A stretch of DNA of 64,000 nucleotides from Lunularia cruciata (GCA_948567375.1 OX419760.1:21700001-21764000); one strand, 5' to 3'; counted from the first letter of the stretch, positions 12,185 to 23,864 are shown. The notes: generated by a model from the sequence alone, not told the origin. Program-made: numbers and translations.

Positions 12185-12196
12185 TGGTATTAGAGT
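12185..12196 (+). other. Primer-binding site of Copia-1
   Basis: TGGTATTAGAGT directly follows the 5' LTR. It matches the plant initiator-Met tRNA site TGGTATCAGAGC with C-to-T differences. Confidence 0.75.
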
Positions 12197-12223
12197 GTTG
12201 GTTTTGGAGAGAGAGAGTAAACA

Positions 12224-13302
12224 ATGATAAAAGAAGAGAAAGTTAAAATTGATAAGTTTAATTGCAAAGATTTTGGATTTTGGATTTTGGAAGATTTAGA
12301 TTGAAGACTATTTTTATAAGAAGAAGTTGCACCTACCTCTTGAGGGCAAACAAGCCAGAAAAGATAGAAGAAGCTGAGTGGGAGCTTCTAGATCAACAAG
12401 CCTTGGGTGTGGTCAGATTGAGATTGAAATGTTGTATACAACATTGTCCATGAGAAGACCACTCACTTGTTGATTAAGGCATGATCAAAGATGTATGAGA
12501 AACCTTCACCCGTGAACAAGGTATACTTGATTTGCTAGTTAATCAACACAAGGATGAAAGAATGTGCATCAATTCAAGACCAAGTGAATGATTTCACTTC
12601 AATCATTTCAAGATTGGAATATGTGAAGATCAATTTTGATGATGAAGTTCAAGCATTATTGCTATTATCATCATTACTTGAAAGTTGAGGAGCAACAATC
12701 ACAATCACAATAGTGAGTAGTTCATCAAGATCAAGTGATCTCAACTTTTAGAGTATACTAGACTTGATTCTCCATGAAGACATCTATAGACATGATTATT
12801 TAGAATTGTCAAGTTGGTACTATCTGCTGAGAGTAGAGGCAAAAGGCCTCAATAAGGTCAAAGTTAGAGAAACGGTAGATCAAGGTCAAGGAAGAGAAGT
12901 GAGTCAATGGGCTGGAAAGAAGTATGGAAAAAAATTTGTGTGTTGATATTGCAATAAGCTTGGTCACTTCAAGAATCAATATGAAAGTCCAAAGAAGGAA
13001 GAGTACTCAATGAACATAGCAACAAAACAAGAGGATGCACTTGTATGTTATGTAGAGTGTTCCTTGAAATCATGGCATATAGATTTTGGTGCATCATTTC
13101 ACTCTATCCCATGTAAAGAGTTGATGCATAACTTTGTTGCATGAAACCTTGGAAAGGTTCACCTTGTTGATGATAAAAATTTATTGAAAGAAAGAGAAAT
13201 GTGAATTTAAAGTCCTCTCAAGGGTCAATATGGACTTTGATAGATGTCAGATATGTCCCTAGAGCAAAGAGGCATTTTGATTTCCATAAATTAGCTAAAT
13301 GA
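12224..13302 (+). pseudogene. Copia-1 gag and protease, decayed
   Basis: An ATG at 12224 opens the usual copia gag start (KIDKFNCKDFGFWILEDL), soon broken by stops. A later stretch (QDQVNDFTSIISRLEYVKINFDDEVQALLLLSSL) is typical copia gag. A CCHC knuckle follows at about 12940 (C-x-Y-C-NKLGH-FKNQ-Y; the last Cys is Tyr and there is a stop inside). The aspartic protease motif reads WHIDFGASFH, where DSGA is expected. The reading ends at the Gypsy-1 insertion. Confidence 0.8.
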
Positions 13303-13307
13303 GGAAG
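13303..13307 (+). repeat. Target-site duplication of Gypsy-1, left copy
   Basis: GGAAG here is repeated exactly at 20297-20301, just outside the two Gypsy-1 LTRs. Confidence 0.85.
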
Positions 13308-14063
13308 TGTAATATCAAGAGCTAGCCATATGATCTAGATGTGAAATTTGGTTTGGTAATATCTGGAATAATATTATACATGATGGTCAAAATAGATCAA
13401 ATAGAAGTGTCACCAAAAGAGTACTCTAATTATAGTGCAGAAATCAAAATAGACTTGAAAACCTTAGAACCAATAGTTAGACATATGATTTAAAGGTGAG
13501 AATTGGTTTGGTAACATCTAGAAGGATGTTACACATGATGGAATAAATAGATCAAAAAGAGGTATCACCAAAAGGGGACTTCTACTAATAGAGTAGGAAC
13601 CAAAATATGCCTAAAATCTTTGAAGGCAATTTTGGAGGTCTAAACGGATGAATTAGGCCTTGAAAATGTGCAAACTCCCCCCCCCCCAAACAATAGAAAA
13701 GTGAGCATTCTCCCCCTTGGTTTGTCTTGTTGAGAGCTTTCCAATGGTACTGCACCCATGTGATTCTGAGATTCCTACAAGAAGATTCCTTAAAAGATTC
13801 CCTCCAATCAAACCTTGTTTGACCAACCAGATAGGACCAGGACCGACATGTCACCCATCCAAGTAAGTAATCCAAGGGTGGAGCTTGCTGGTATGTCACC
13901 TATCTGTGTGCCTAATCCTATGGTAGAGCTACCCTGGAGGAGACCCTCTTTGTCTATATAATAAAGAGAAGGTGCTCCTTTGGGGCATCAGAGGTTTGAG
14001 TGTGAAATTGTATGTTTCTCATGGTGTGTTTCTCTTTAGATCTCCTATCCTCAGATTATTATA
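13308..14063 (+). repeat. 5' LTR of Gypsy-1
   Basis: It begins TGTAATATC and ends ATTATA (ancestral TTACA, as in Gypsy-2). It contains a 155-bp internal duplication (starts at 13341 and 13496), a C11 tract at 13677-13687 and a TATA box near 13955. Confidence 0.85.
13955..13963 (+). promoter_or_regulatory. TATA box in Gypsy-1 LTR
   Basis: TATATAATA lies about 100 bp before the LTR end. The same text is present in the 3' LTR and in the Gypsy-2 family (TATAATAAAGAGAAGG). Confidence 0.55.
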
Positions 14064-14064
14064 A

Positions 14065-14076
14065 TGGTATAAGAGC
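14065..14076 (+). other. Primer-binding site of Gypsy-1
   Basis: TGGTATAAGAGC starts one base after the LTR. It differs from the initiator-Met site at one position. Confidence 0.75.
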
Positions 14077-14201
14077 AGGTGTTGTCATCTAAGAGAGCAG
14101 ATCATCCCTCTTGGAAGAACATGGGCTACTAAGACTAAATAATTTTGAGGAGAGACATCTTGGTGTAATTGGTAGATTAGGAGCGCTAGAGGGAGGATGG
14201 A

Positions 14202-15710
14202 ATGGAGGCTCTAGGAGAACAATATCCAGCACCTTGCTTTCTGTTCTTGAATCCATTCCACATCAAGATTATGTACATTCATCATGAGCAAGTGAGAGTG
14301 TATTTGTTATTACATTTTGGAGCAGAGTTCATGGATATAGTGATGAATTTGCCAAACCCAATGAATTTGCCTATAGTGATTTACCATAGAGAGTAGGAAT
14401 TGACAATCTACATTTTGTTGTGATGGATTTGAATATCCCAAATCCTTTCCCTTTTAACACTCAAGTAGAAATTTGTTATGTGGTGAGACCAAAAGTGATG
14501 TTTAGAGATTTTGTGGTCATGAATTTTGGTGAGGAATTTAATCAACAAGTGGTAGCTTCTGAGGTCCCAATGGTAGTTCCAATAGTTTGTGCGCTCTCCA
14601 AAGTGATCATATCAACTCTCTATTGAAGTAGAAAATAACAATTGAGTGTTACATAAATCATAGATCCGTAGTTGCAGGAGTTGGTGAAGGGAATGTAAGG
14701 GATGTTGAACTAATTTCAAGAGATTAAGATGACCATGGAAGCATTACAGAGTCAAGTGCAAACCCTTAAGAAGAAAAAACAATGCAAGAAGAAGAGCCGT
14801 CTCAAAACCCAATACCTACAATTGAAGTACTTGGAGAGGCACTCATGCCTACAAACCCTGTCAATGATGAAGCCACATTACTACTCTGGATGAAGAAGAC
14901 CTACAACATCAAGCCTTACAAGGGGCACCGTACAATGGGAGTAGTGGAGAACTGGATCTCAAGAATGAATCAATATTTCCGATTGTTCTCAACAGAGATC
15001 ACAGAGCATGTTGTATGCATGCTTGCATGTAGGTACTTGACCAACAAAGCCCTCACATGGTATGATGCTTGGGAATGATCCATGTTGGCAGAGAGAAGGG
15101 AGGTCCCATGGACAGCAATGCAAGAAGGATTGTTGAAGAATTTCCAATCGATGGATTTTGTGCAGATGGCCCGGACCTGACTATGGGGATTGAAACAAAC
15201 GAACAATGTACATGAGTATGGGGAGGCATTCCTGGATCTACAAGTTGCAATAACCAACATGAGTCTAGCAGAGGCTCTTGAAAATTTCAAATGAGGGTTG
15301 AAAGAGAGGATTTGCCAAGAAAGTCATGGTACAAAATCCTCACATGGTATTTGAAGCCATTGCTTGAGCACCAAGAGTAATAGGGGCATTGGATGGAGGT
15401 GAAGGAGTAGTTCCACCTCAACATTATCAAGCAAAAATGCCACCAATGGGTGGACTAGTACCAATGGAATTGGGCAAACTTTGGTTTTGAGACCAAGGAT
15501 CACGACGCTTTAAGGAGAGCGGGGACGGGTAGAAGAACAAGGAGAAGGAGTCCCACAAGGAGAAGGAACTCGATGAGAACAATGCCAATGTTACAATTGT
15601 GGTTGTATTGAGCATATATCTACAAACTATCATTCTTTTCTCCCTAAAGGCCCTCGGCCTTCATACAGGTGATCTTTGAACAACATGGAGAGATGCATTG
15701 AAGAAGAGGA
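14202..15710 (+). pseudogene. Gypsy-1 gag, decayed
   Basis: Gag is spread over several frames. An N-terminal block at 14202-14396 and 14420-14626 resembles the N-terminal block of Gypsy-5 (FG-E-F ... VPIV). The capsid-like region at 14782-15078 contains GVVENWISRMNQYF and LTNKALTWYDAWE, typical of plant gypsy gag. A CCHC knuckle lies at about 15584-15632 (C-YN-C-GCIE-H-ISTN-Y); its last Cys is Tyr. Confidence 0.8.
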
Positions 15711-15839
15711 AGTGGAAATCACTTTAGAAAATGAAGATTGCAAGTAAATGTACCTTGCGGCCTTACTGGCTCAATAAGGAAGCAGAAAAGCAAAAGAAAG
15801 AAGAAGACAAGCACGCAAAGGTACCAGAAGGCAACCTCA

Positions 15840-16184
15840 TAATTGATTGTAGTGAATGGATTCCTATAAGGCAATCAAGTGAGAGTATTAATAGACCTGG
15901 GAGCAATAGAGAATTTCTTGTCTCGCTTTATTGCAATATAATTGGGAATGGATATAGAAAGAGATGAGAGTGAGGAAGTAGAGTTACCTAACGGGCAAAC
16001 AGAGAGGATTGAATCATTACCTAGATGGGTAACAATCTCTATAGGAGAATATCAAGAAGCAATTGAGTGGCAAGTGATACAATTAGCTTGTTATGATGCA
16101 ATCTTAGGCATGCCATGGATGGAGCATTACAATCCTATGGTAGATTGGAGGAAGAAAGTAGTGACAACCCACCATTGGGGTTAA
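15840..16184 (+). pseudogene. Gypsy-1 aspartic protease, decayed
   Basis: One frame reads VLIDLGAIENFLS, where DSGA is expected; the catalytic Ser position is Leu. It then reads VIQLACYDAILGMPWM, the conserved ILGMPWL motif of gypsy proteases. Confidence 0.8.
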
Positions 16185-16402
16185 AGAAAAATCACACAAG
16201 CAAGAATTGCCTCTCTATATCATAAAGACAACAACTATCTTTAAGACCGATAGATGTTTCATGGGTCTAATAAGAGAAGTCCAGAGTTAACAACTTGATG
16301 GAAAAATTCCTGAGAAATTAAAGGATGTGGTAAATGAGTTTCAAGATGTCTTCCTCAATGATCTACCCTCAAGATTACCACCAAAAAGGAGAGTAGATCA
16401 TA

Positions 16403-16769
16403 TGTAAAAGACCGAGACCGAGGAGAGAAATAAGAGAATGGAAACTCACATTGGGACACTTGAATGAGGGAAAACTCCAAATGCCTAGCATGAGCTTTGG
16501 CTTTGGTATTTATAGGTAGCATACAAGGCCCTTGAGAAGCTTCTCAAGAAGCTTCCTTCTAGAAGCCGCCTACTTGACGTGCAAGCTAAGCTAGTTGGAA
16601 GCTTCTAGAAGCTTCCTTCTAGAAGCTACTTACTTGCGGTGCAAGCTAAGCTAGCCGGGATGCTTCCCAAGAAGCTTCCTAGATGCTTCCAGAATATTCT
16701 AGGCTAATTTGTCTTATGTGCCACTTTGTAAGTCCGACTAACTTTGTCGCTAAACTCCATATTGTTACA
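16403..16769 (-). mobile_element. Solo LTR (Gypsy-4/5 family) inserted in Gypsy-1
   Basis: This 367-bp LTR lies in reverse orientation (TGTAAAAG to TTGTTACA on +) and is flanked by a perfect TCATA duplication (16398-16402 and 16770-16774). Gypsy-2 keeps the uninterrupted site (GATCATAAAATTGAG near 41256), which proves the insertion. It carries the heat-shock-element-like arrays and a reverse TATA box (TATTTATA at 16507-16514). Confidence 0.92.
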
Positions 16770-16884
16770 TCATAAAATTGAGATACTCTCGAGGAAGACA
16801 CCTCCTTGTAAGGCCCCATATTGCCTATTGCCTCATGAGTTGGAGGAGTGTAAGAATCAAATTGAGGATATGCTATAGAAAGGG

Positions 16885-17460
16885 TTGATCCAACCCAACA
16901 TATCACCATATGGGGCTCTTGTCTTGTTTATTAAGAAGGACGATACAATACGCATGTGCATTGACTATCGGGGTCTCAATCAACAAACGGTGAAGAACAA
17001 ATACCCCTTACCTCGCATGGATGACCTGTTTGATCAACTCAATGGAGCAAGATACTTCACCAAACTAGATTTGTGAAGCGGTTACAATCAAATCCAAATT
17101 GCAAAGGAGGATGTGTACAAAATTGCCTTTTGAACCAAGTATGGCCACTTTGAGTATCTCGTGATGCCTTTTGGTCTCACCAATGCACTTGTCACTTTCA
17201 TGAGTCTAATGAATGACATATTTCATCCATATTTGGAATAATGACATATTTCATCTAAATAATGACATATTTCATCTAAATAATGACACATTATTATCTT
17301 CCTAGACAACATCTTAATATATAGTAGCACGGTGACAGAATACAAATATCCTCTACAAGAAGTCCTCCAGATTCTAAGATAGAATCTATTGTACGCCAAA
17401 ATCTCAAACTGCGAGTTTGGCAAGTCTAAAGTAGACTACTTGGGTATAGAGTAAGTGTGA
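16885..17460 (+). pseudogene. Gypsy-1 reverse transcriptase, decayed
   Basis: Reads [24 protein letters not shown], then the FTKLDL-SGYNQI block with TGG changed to TGA, then [13 protein letters not shown]. The active-site region (expected YIDDIL) is damaged by a small tandem duplication at 17213-17290. Confidence 0.85.
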
Positions 17461-17519
17461 AGGTATTCAAGTATTGATAGATAAAATAGAGGTCATTAAA
17501 AAATGCAGTTCCCCAAAAG

Positions 17520-18030
17520 ATTAGAATCAACTCAAGAGCTTCTTGGGGTTGATGGGATTCTATCGTCAATTTGTCAAGAACTTCTCTAAGGTTGCATAAC
17601 CTTTAATGGCACTACTTGACAAGGAGAAGAAGTGGACATGGGAAGTGCACAAGAGTTTGCCTTTCAAGGATTGAAAGCCACCTTGCTACATGCACCAATC
17701 TTGAAGTGGTATGACCCAAAACGTCCAATCAAGTTGGCTATAGATGCATCAAGCATAACAATAGGAGCAATCCTACAACAAGAGTTGCATAACGGATGGC
17801 ATCCAATTGCATATTTCTCTCAAAAGTTGTTACCAATAGAGTGCAACTACCACATCATAGAACAAGAAGAGTTGGCTATTGTCCTTGCAACCAAGCATTG
17901 GAAACACTATTTGGGCGAAAGGCATTTGTAGTAGAGATAGATCTCAAACCTCTAGTCTACCTCAAGATGCAAAAAATCTATCTCATTGCTAGATTTAGTG
18001 GGCACAGTGGTGACAATGCTTCAACATGAC
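17520..18030 (+). pseudogene. Gypsy-1 RNase H, decayed
   Basis: The connection LGLMGFYRQFVKNFSK-like text is followed by LAIDASSITIGAILQQE, IAYFSQKLLPIECNY and EELAIVLATKHWKHYLGE, the canonical gypsy RNase H blocks. Stops and a frame change lie at about 17930. Confidence 0.85.
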
Positions 18031-18289
18031 AATCACCTACATGGAAGGTAAGAAGCAACTTGTAGATGCATTCACCCACATGTCGATGGCAAAGAACTTG
18101 GTGATAGAGGTTAAGATTAACCTTGAATTTTGGCCAGAGATTTTGGCTACTACAAAACCTGATCCACTAATTGTAGGAGTGCAATCATCCAAAGGCATCA
18201 CCAACACCCAAGGACTCACCTTTCATGATTCAGAATATGGATCCCAAAATTTTGCGCCACCATTCTAGCGGAATGTCATGATTTGGCCA

Positions 18290-19320
18290 TTGCAGGTCAT
18301 GTCAAAGTAGACAAGACCTTGGATGCAATCCACATTACTATTGGCATAAGATGAGCAACAACATGATGGACTACACGCGCAACTACCTACTCTATCAATA
18401 GAACAAAGCTTCTAATCAAGCTCCAACAGAGCTCCTTCAACCTCTCCCCACTCCTACCCAATGTTGGACACATGTGAGTATGGATCTCGTCTGTGAATTA
18501 CCCAAGACCACCTCAGGGTTTGACTCCATTGTGGTCTTTTTGGACTGGCTCAGCAAAATGATTCATGTACGCCCTACCACCAAAGATGTGATTGCTCCAC
18601 AACTAGCTCAATTATACTTAGATGCAATCTTCTCTCACCATGGCTTGTCTTGAGTACTCATCACCGATGGAGGCACTCAATTCACCAATTTGTTTTGGCA
18701 AACACTATTTGGTTTCTTCAAAACCAAGTTGGCCATATCCACAACTTACCACCCATAAATAGATGGACAAATAGAGCAGGCTAATTGCACTATTGAAGAC
18801 ATGTTATGTGGCTTCACCTTAGAGGAGCAAGAGAGGTGGGACACCCTACTCTCATTGGTGGAATTTACTTACAATAATTTGGTGAATGCATCCACCCATG
18901 TCACTCCGTTCTTCCTCATGTATGGTGAACATCCCTTCACACCTTCTAGCTTGATAAAGATTTGTCCGGTGGCTACCAAGGTTGATGCAATCAACACATT
19001 TGTTTCTCAAATTCAACAAATGTAGAGAGTGCCAAACACAAATTACAGATTGCACAAAATTGGCAAAAGCAATATGTTGACTTACACCGTAGCCACATGG
19101 AGTTCAATGTTGGGGATCAAGTGTGGCTGTTGACAACCAACCTCACATTAGTTGGACCTCATAAGCTCAGACCTTATTTTATTGGGCCTTTTTCTATTCT
19201 TCATCGAGTCGGCACTATGGCCTATCACCTGAAGCTACCACCGCACATGAAGATCCATCTAGTGTTCCATGTTTCCCTACTACGCAGATATGCTCCCCGA
19301 TTGGGCCAATGTCATTCCAC
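18290..19320 (+). pseudogene. Gypsy-1 integrase, decayed
   Basis: The catalytic core reads across frames: MDLVCELPKTTSGFDSIVVF, then LITDGGTQFTNLFWQT, then the LVEFTYNNLVNASTHVTPFFLMYGEHP block. The C-terminal FNVGDQVWLLTTNLTL...KLRPYFIGPF module follows at 19097. Confidence 0.85.
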
Positions 19321-19339
19321 ACAAGACTTTTGGCCTTGT

Positions 19340-19528
19340 TTGACACTCATTGATGGCATGGAGGAATATGAAGTGGAGCTTATTCTCCAAAAATGCATCC
19401 ATGATACTTGCCATCCGTGGGTGGACTATCTAGTACAATGGAAAGGCTACACTCTCTATGAAGCAACTTGGGAGCCCGTTGCCAATTTGACACATGCACC
19501 GCTGTTGGTGCAAGCGTTTGAGCAATAG
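19340..19528 (+). pseudogene. Chromodomain of Gypsy-1
   Basis: EYEVELILQKCI ... WVDYLVQWKGYTLYEATWEP is a clear chromodomain with the aromatic/WKGY core. It is thought to steer integration to methylated histone H3 in chromoviruses (family knowledge). This frame is open from 19097 to 19528, so it is the best-preserved part of the element. Confidence 0.85.
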
Positions 19529-19568
19529 CTGCACAACAAGGACGTTGCGTCTTAAAAGGAGAGAGGTT

Positions 19569-20296
19569 TGTAATGCCAAGAGCTAGCCATATGATCTAGA
19601 TGTGAAATTTGTTTTGGTAACATCTGAAATGATGTTATACATGATGGTCAAAATAGATCAGATAGAAGTATCACCAAAAGATTACTTCTAATAATAGGGC
19701 AAAAACCAAAATAGACTTGAAAAATTTAGAACCAATAGTTAGACATATGATTTAAAGGTGAGAATTGGTTTGGTAACATCTGGAAGGATGTTACACATGA
19801 TGAACTAAATAGATCAGAAAGAGGTATCACCAAAAGGGGACTTCTACCAATAGAGTAGGAACCAAAATATGCTTGAAATCTTTGAAGGCAATTTCAGAGG
19901 CCTAAACAGATGAATTAGGCCTTGAAAATGTGCTCATCTTCCTTTCCCTTCTAGTTTATCTTGTTGAGAGCTTTTCAATGGTACCTCACTCACGTGATTC
20001 TGAGATTTCTATAGGAAGATTCCTTAAAAGATTCCCTGTAGTCAAAGCTTGCTTGACTAACCAAATAGGACAAGGATCGACATGTCACCCATCCAAGTAA
20101 GTAATCCAAGGGTGGAGCTTGCTGTCATGTCACCTATCTGTGTGCCTAATCCTATGGTGGAGTTTCCTTGGAGGAGATCCTCTTTGTCTATATAATAAAG
20201 AGAAGGTGCTCTTTGGGGCATCAGAGGTTTGAGTGTAAAATTGTGAGTTTCTCATGGTGTGTTTCTCTTTAGGTCTCCTATCCTTGGAGTATTATA
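19569..20296 (+). repeat. 3' LTR of Gypsy-1
   Basis: Begins TGTAATGCC after a polypurine tract (AAAAGGAGAGAGG) and ends ATTATA. The right-hand GGAAG duplication follows. Confidence 0.85.
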
Positions 20297-20301
20297 GGAA
20301 G

Positions 20302-21130
20302 GCTATCAAACATCCTTGAAAGGGTGTAGTGGAAGGTTACCCAAGGAAATCTGATTTTAGCACAAGGACATAAGGTTGGAACTCTATATGTTATGGGAAA
20401 TTCAGACCATTTGATGACATTTGCTTATGCACTTTGTACTTTGATCTTATGGCACCAAAGACTTGGTCACATGAATGAGAAGGGTATGAAGTAGTTAGTC
20501 GCCAATGGCAAGATCATAGAGTTGAAGATTGTTCAACTTGGCTTTGTGAATCATGTATTTTGGGAAAAAAGCAAGTTACCTTCACAAGGACTACAAGTCT
20601 TTGTGAAGGTAAAAGTGAGAAAGTGAGGCACCAAAAGTGAGAAAGCTAGAGTTAATACATACAGATGTGTATGCTTTGACTTTAGTTGAGTCACCTGGAG
20701 GATCTTGCTACTATGTTGTCTTTACAACTGATGTTACTAAGAAGGTATGGGTTTATTTTCTAAAAAATAAATTGGATGTGTTCAATGTTTTCAAGCAATT
20801 GAAATTTGAGGTTGAAAACCAATCAAGTTTGAAAATCAAGTGCTTGAAATCTAATATTGGTGGAGAGTATAGTAGCAATAAGTTCAAAGAGTATTTTGTA
20901 GAGAATAAGATCAAAATGATCATAGTTATCCTTAAGACCTAAAAAAAATTGGTGTGGCTGAATGCTTGAATAGAACTCTCAATGAGAGCTAGATGCATGA
21001 GATTACAAGCATGGTTGCCAACTTCTTTTTGGGAGATGCAGTCAACACAAATTCATACTTCATAATCAAGGATCTTAGTCCCTTTTGTGATTCAAGATCC
21101 TTGAGGAAGAATGGTCAAGAAAGAAGGTGA
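20302..21130 (+). pseudogene. Copia-1 GAG-pre-integrase and integrase, decayed
   Basis: After Gypsy-1 the copia reading resumes. LWHQRLGHMNEKGMK (HHCC start) is followed by LELIHTDVYALTLVESPGGSCYYVVFTTDVTKKVWVYFL. The second catalytic Asp region reads LKSNIGGEYSSNKF, where SDNGGEY is expected, so the Asp is Asn. Confidence 0.8.
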
Positions 21131-21539
21131 ATCTTTTGCACTTGAGAACCTTTGATTGTGTCTCATATACAAAGATTCAAGATAGTAATAGAGACAAGCT
21201 TGATTCAAAATCAAAGAAGTGTTTCTTCATTGGATATTAATCTTTGGAATGAAGATGATGGAAAATTGCTCAAAGTAGAGATGTCATTTTCTATGAGAAT
21301 TTTATGTACAAAGATAAGCTTGGATCAAGTTTTGAGATTACAAAAGAACAAGAAAAACATCAAGAAGAAGTAGTGTTGAAAGACATTTCAAAGAATGATG
21401 TTGTAAGAAATAGGAGTTTTGTAGAAACTAGAGAGATCATACCTACAAATAATTTGAGGAGATTTACTAGATTGAGGAACCAATAGGAAGGTATTCCTTA
21501 TATATGTATTATTTACATAAAATGGTGAACCTTAGTGCT

Positions 21540-22330
21540 ACTTAGAGGCAGTCCAAAAAGATGACTCATTGCAATGGGAGCTTACAATGAAAAAGAAATG
21601 TCATCCTTAGAAAAGAATGAGACTTGGTCATTGACCAAGTTGCTAAAGGGAAAGAAGGCATTGCAAAATAAATGAGTCAAATTATAAAGTCAAAGAAGAA
21701 CATGATGGAAGCAAGAAATACAAGGCTAGACTTGTGGTTTTCAATAGACCAAACATACGTACTACATTGAGAATTTCTCAACCATAGTTAAGATGACTAC
21801 CATCAGATTAGCCTTGGGTCTTAGAGAATTTGCATCTAGATAACCAAATGTAAAAATATCATTCCTACATGGAGACTTTGAGGAGGATATCTATATGGCA
21901 CAATTTGAGGGGTTTCAAATCACTAAAAATGGAGAAATGGTTTGGAAATTAAAGAAGAGTTTTTATGGTTTGAAATAATCTCCTAAAAAATGGTACTTCA
22001 AATTTGATGGCTATATGACCAAAAAAGGTCACACCAAATGCAAAATGGATTACTGCTACTACATTAAGTCATTTTTTGATTCATAAATCATCTTGCTACT
22101 TTATGTTGATGATATGTTGGTTGTTGGATCCAACATGAGTAAAATCACAAGCAAAAGTGCCAATTATTTGATGAATTTGAAATGAAAGATCTAGGTCCTT
22201 CATAATAGATACTTGGAATGAGGATTAGTAGAGATAAATTTGTAGGTAATTTGAAGTTGTCTCAAGAAAAGTAAATCAAGAAGTTGATGGAAATTTTTTG
22301 TCTACAAAACATTACAATTTGAACCACTCC
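21540..22330 (+). pseudogene. Copia-1 reverse transcriptase, decayed
   Basis: Contains KYKARLVVF-like and SFLHGDFEEDIYM blocks, KSFYGLK, and the active site LLYVDDMLVVG near 22095-22130. Stops interrupt most blocks. Confidence 0.8.
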
Positions 22331-22331
22331 T

Positions 22332-23052
22332 TTGGGAAGTCTCTTCAAACTCTATAAGGAGCAATCACCAAGAATGAATGCAAATAGAAAGTACATGAGC
22401 ATAGTACCTTATTCATCAATAGTTGGCAATTTGATGTATCCAATGGTATGCACTAGGCCAAACATTGCTCATGTAGTGAAAGTTGCAAGCAAATTCATGT
22501 CAAACCTAAGAAGAGAGCATTGGGAAATAGTAAAATGGTTTTTATGCTTCTTGAAAGGTACCTTTGATAAGGCACTTTGTTTCAAGCAAATAGATGCTAT
22601 TTAGAAAGCTTCATTGGTGCAGATTTGGAAAAATACTTGTTAATAACAAAAAAACACTACAAGGTATGTGTTTACCTTGGGTGGTATTGTCATTAGTTGA
22701 ATGTCTTGATTGTAAAAGAGTGTTACTCTTTCTACCATGGAAGCTAAGTACATAGCTATCTTAGAGGCTAGCAAGGAGGAGATCTGGTTGAAAGCTTTTA
22801 TGGTAGAGCTAGACAAGAAACAAAATGGCAATATTATCTGTAGTGATAACCAAAGTACTATCAATCTTGCAAAGAATCATATGTTTCATGCTAGGACAAA
22901 GCATATTTAATTGAGGTATCATTTCATTTGTGAATTACTAGATGGTGAAATACTAACTTTGGATAAGATTATTAGAGTTAGTAATCTTGCAGATATGTCT
23001 ACCAAGGTAATCAAAATTGAGAAGCTTAAGCAATCCATAGTTGCAATTTGAT
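22332..23052 (+). pseudogene. Copia-1 RNase H, decayed
   Basis: SIVGNLMYPMVCTRPNIAHVV is followed by STMEAKYIAILEASKEEIWLK, CSDNQSTINLAKN and FHARTKHI, the standard copia C-terminal blocks, ending near 23050 just before the polypurine tract. Confidence 0.85.
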
Positions 23053-23117
23053 TTCAAAGGTAATTGATTAGAGAAGTTGTACATTAGACAAGTAATATCA
23101 AACTCCAAGTGGGAGAT

Positions 23118-23864
23118 TGTTAAGCGTGGAGTCCAATTAATTACATGAATGCTTTACAGAACAAATATCCAATGAGAATGTTGAAGAGTCAATACAAGAT
23201 GGATCTTCTATGGGAGTGTAGAAATGTAGGTACAAGACAGATTTTAAATCATGAGATTTGATTTACGTGTGTACATAGAAAGACAGTTCATGTTGCAACT
23301 GATTCTCTATGAGCATAGATGCAAATAAAGCATGCCTTATCTCTATGGAATCATCTTTTCAAAGGATTTCTATAAATACCAAGATCATGGTGAATAAAGC
23401 TCTAGAAAAGAAATAACAACCACTTGAAGTTTGAGACAAATGTGTCCTTTAAGACTACTTGAACAGTGTGGGACTTATGGGAATGGCTCTTATAAGAGTG
23501 TACCATATGTGAAGTGCAAGAATGGATCCCACTTATGGAACTTTTTGAGATGACGTGTATCAATTGGTACCAAAAACTATAGGGTTAGATATAAGATCAT
23601 TTGGCACCACACATTCTAGAAGTAGATAAGGTATGGCAAGTGCAAGTGTCATATATATTGTAGTGTTGGCGGTCAGCTGTGACTTTGAAAATTCTTGAGA
23701 GAATGAAATCTTATGTATTTATGAACACAAGCAAACATGGCCAAACCACATAAAATTTGTGTAATTTTTATGTATGTTTTCTTGACCAATTGACAAATGA
23801 GTTTTTGCTCCATAGAATAACTAGATTCTAGTATTCTCTCAATCTAGTGCTATTTCTCTAAACA
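23118..23864 (+). repeat. 3' LTR of Copia-1
   Basis: Begins TGTTAAGCGTGGAGTCC after CAAGTGGGAGAT and ends CTAAACA. It is 60 bp shorter than the 5' LTR, with several small deletions. Confidence 0.85.

Larger units (their letters stand above)
13308..20296 (+). mobile_element. Gypsy-1, chromodomain-bearing Ty3/gypsy element nested in Copia-1
   Basis: LTRs at 13308-14063 and 19569-20296 are flanked by a perfect 5-bp duplication, GGAAG. The interior holds a Met-type primer-binding site, gag, protease, reverse transcriptase, RNase H, integrase and a C-terminal chromodomain on +, so it is a chromovirus. A solo LTR of another family interrupts it at 16403-16769. All open frames are broken. Its LTRs belong to the same family as Gypsy-2 and the solo LTRs at 29502-30093 and 27469/45636, but carry an internal 155-bp duplication. 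Confidence 0.92.
11376..23864 (+). mobile_element. Copia-1, Ty1/copia LTR retrotransposon, split by Gypsy-1
   Basis: Two similar LTRs (11376-12182 and 23118-23864) bound an interior with a primer-binding site, gag, a protease motif, GAG-pre-integrase, integrase, YVDD reverse transcriptase and RNase H in copia order on +. The purine-rich CAAGTGGGAGAT before the 3' LTR is the polypurine tract. Reading frames are broken by many stops and frameshifts, so the copy is inactive. The flanking 5-mers (GTAAA and ATAAC) match at only three of five positions, so the target duplication is decayed. Gypsy-1 interrupts it between protease and integrase. Confidence 0.9.

Noticed and set aside
16398-16774. A promoter or host regulatory insert within Gypsy-1
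   Set aside because: Exact TCATA duplication and identity with LTRs at 49279 and 52300 show that it is a solo LTR.
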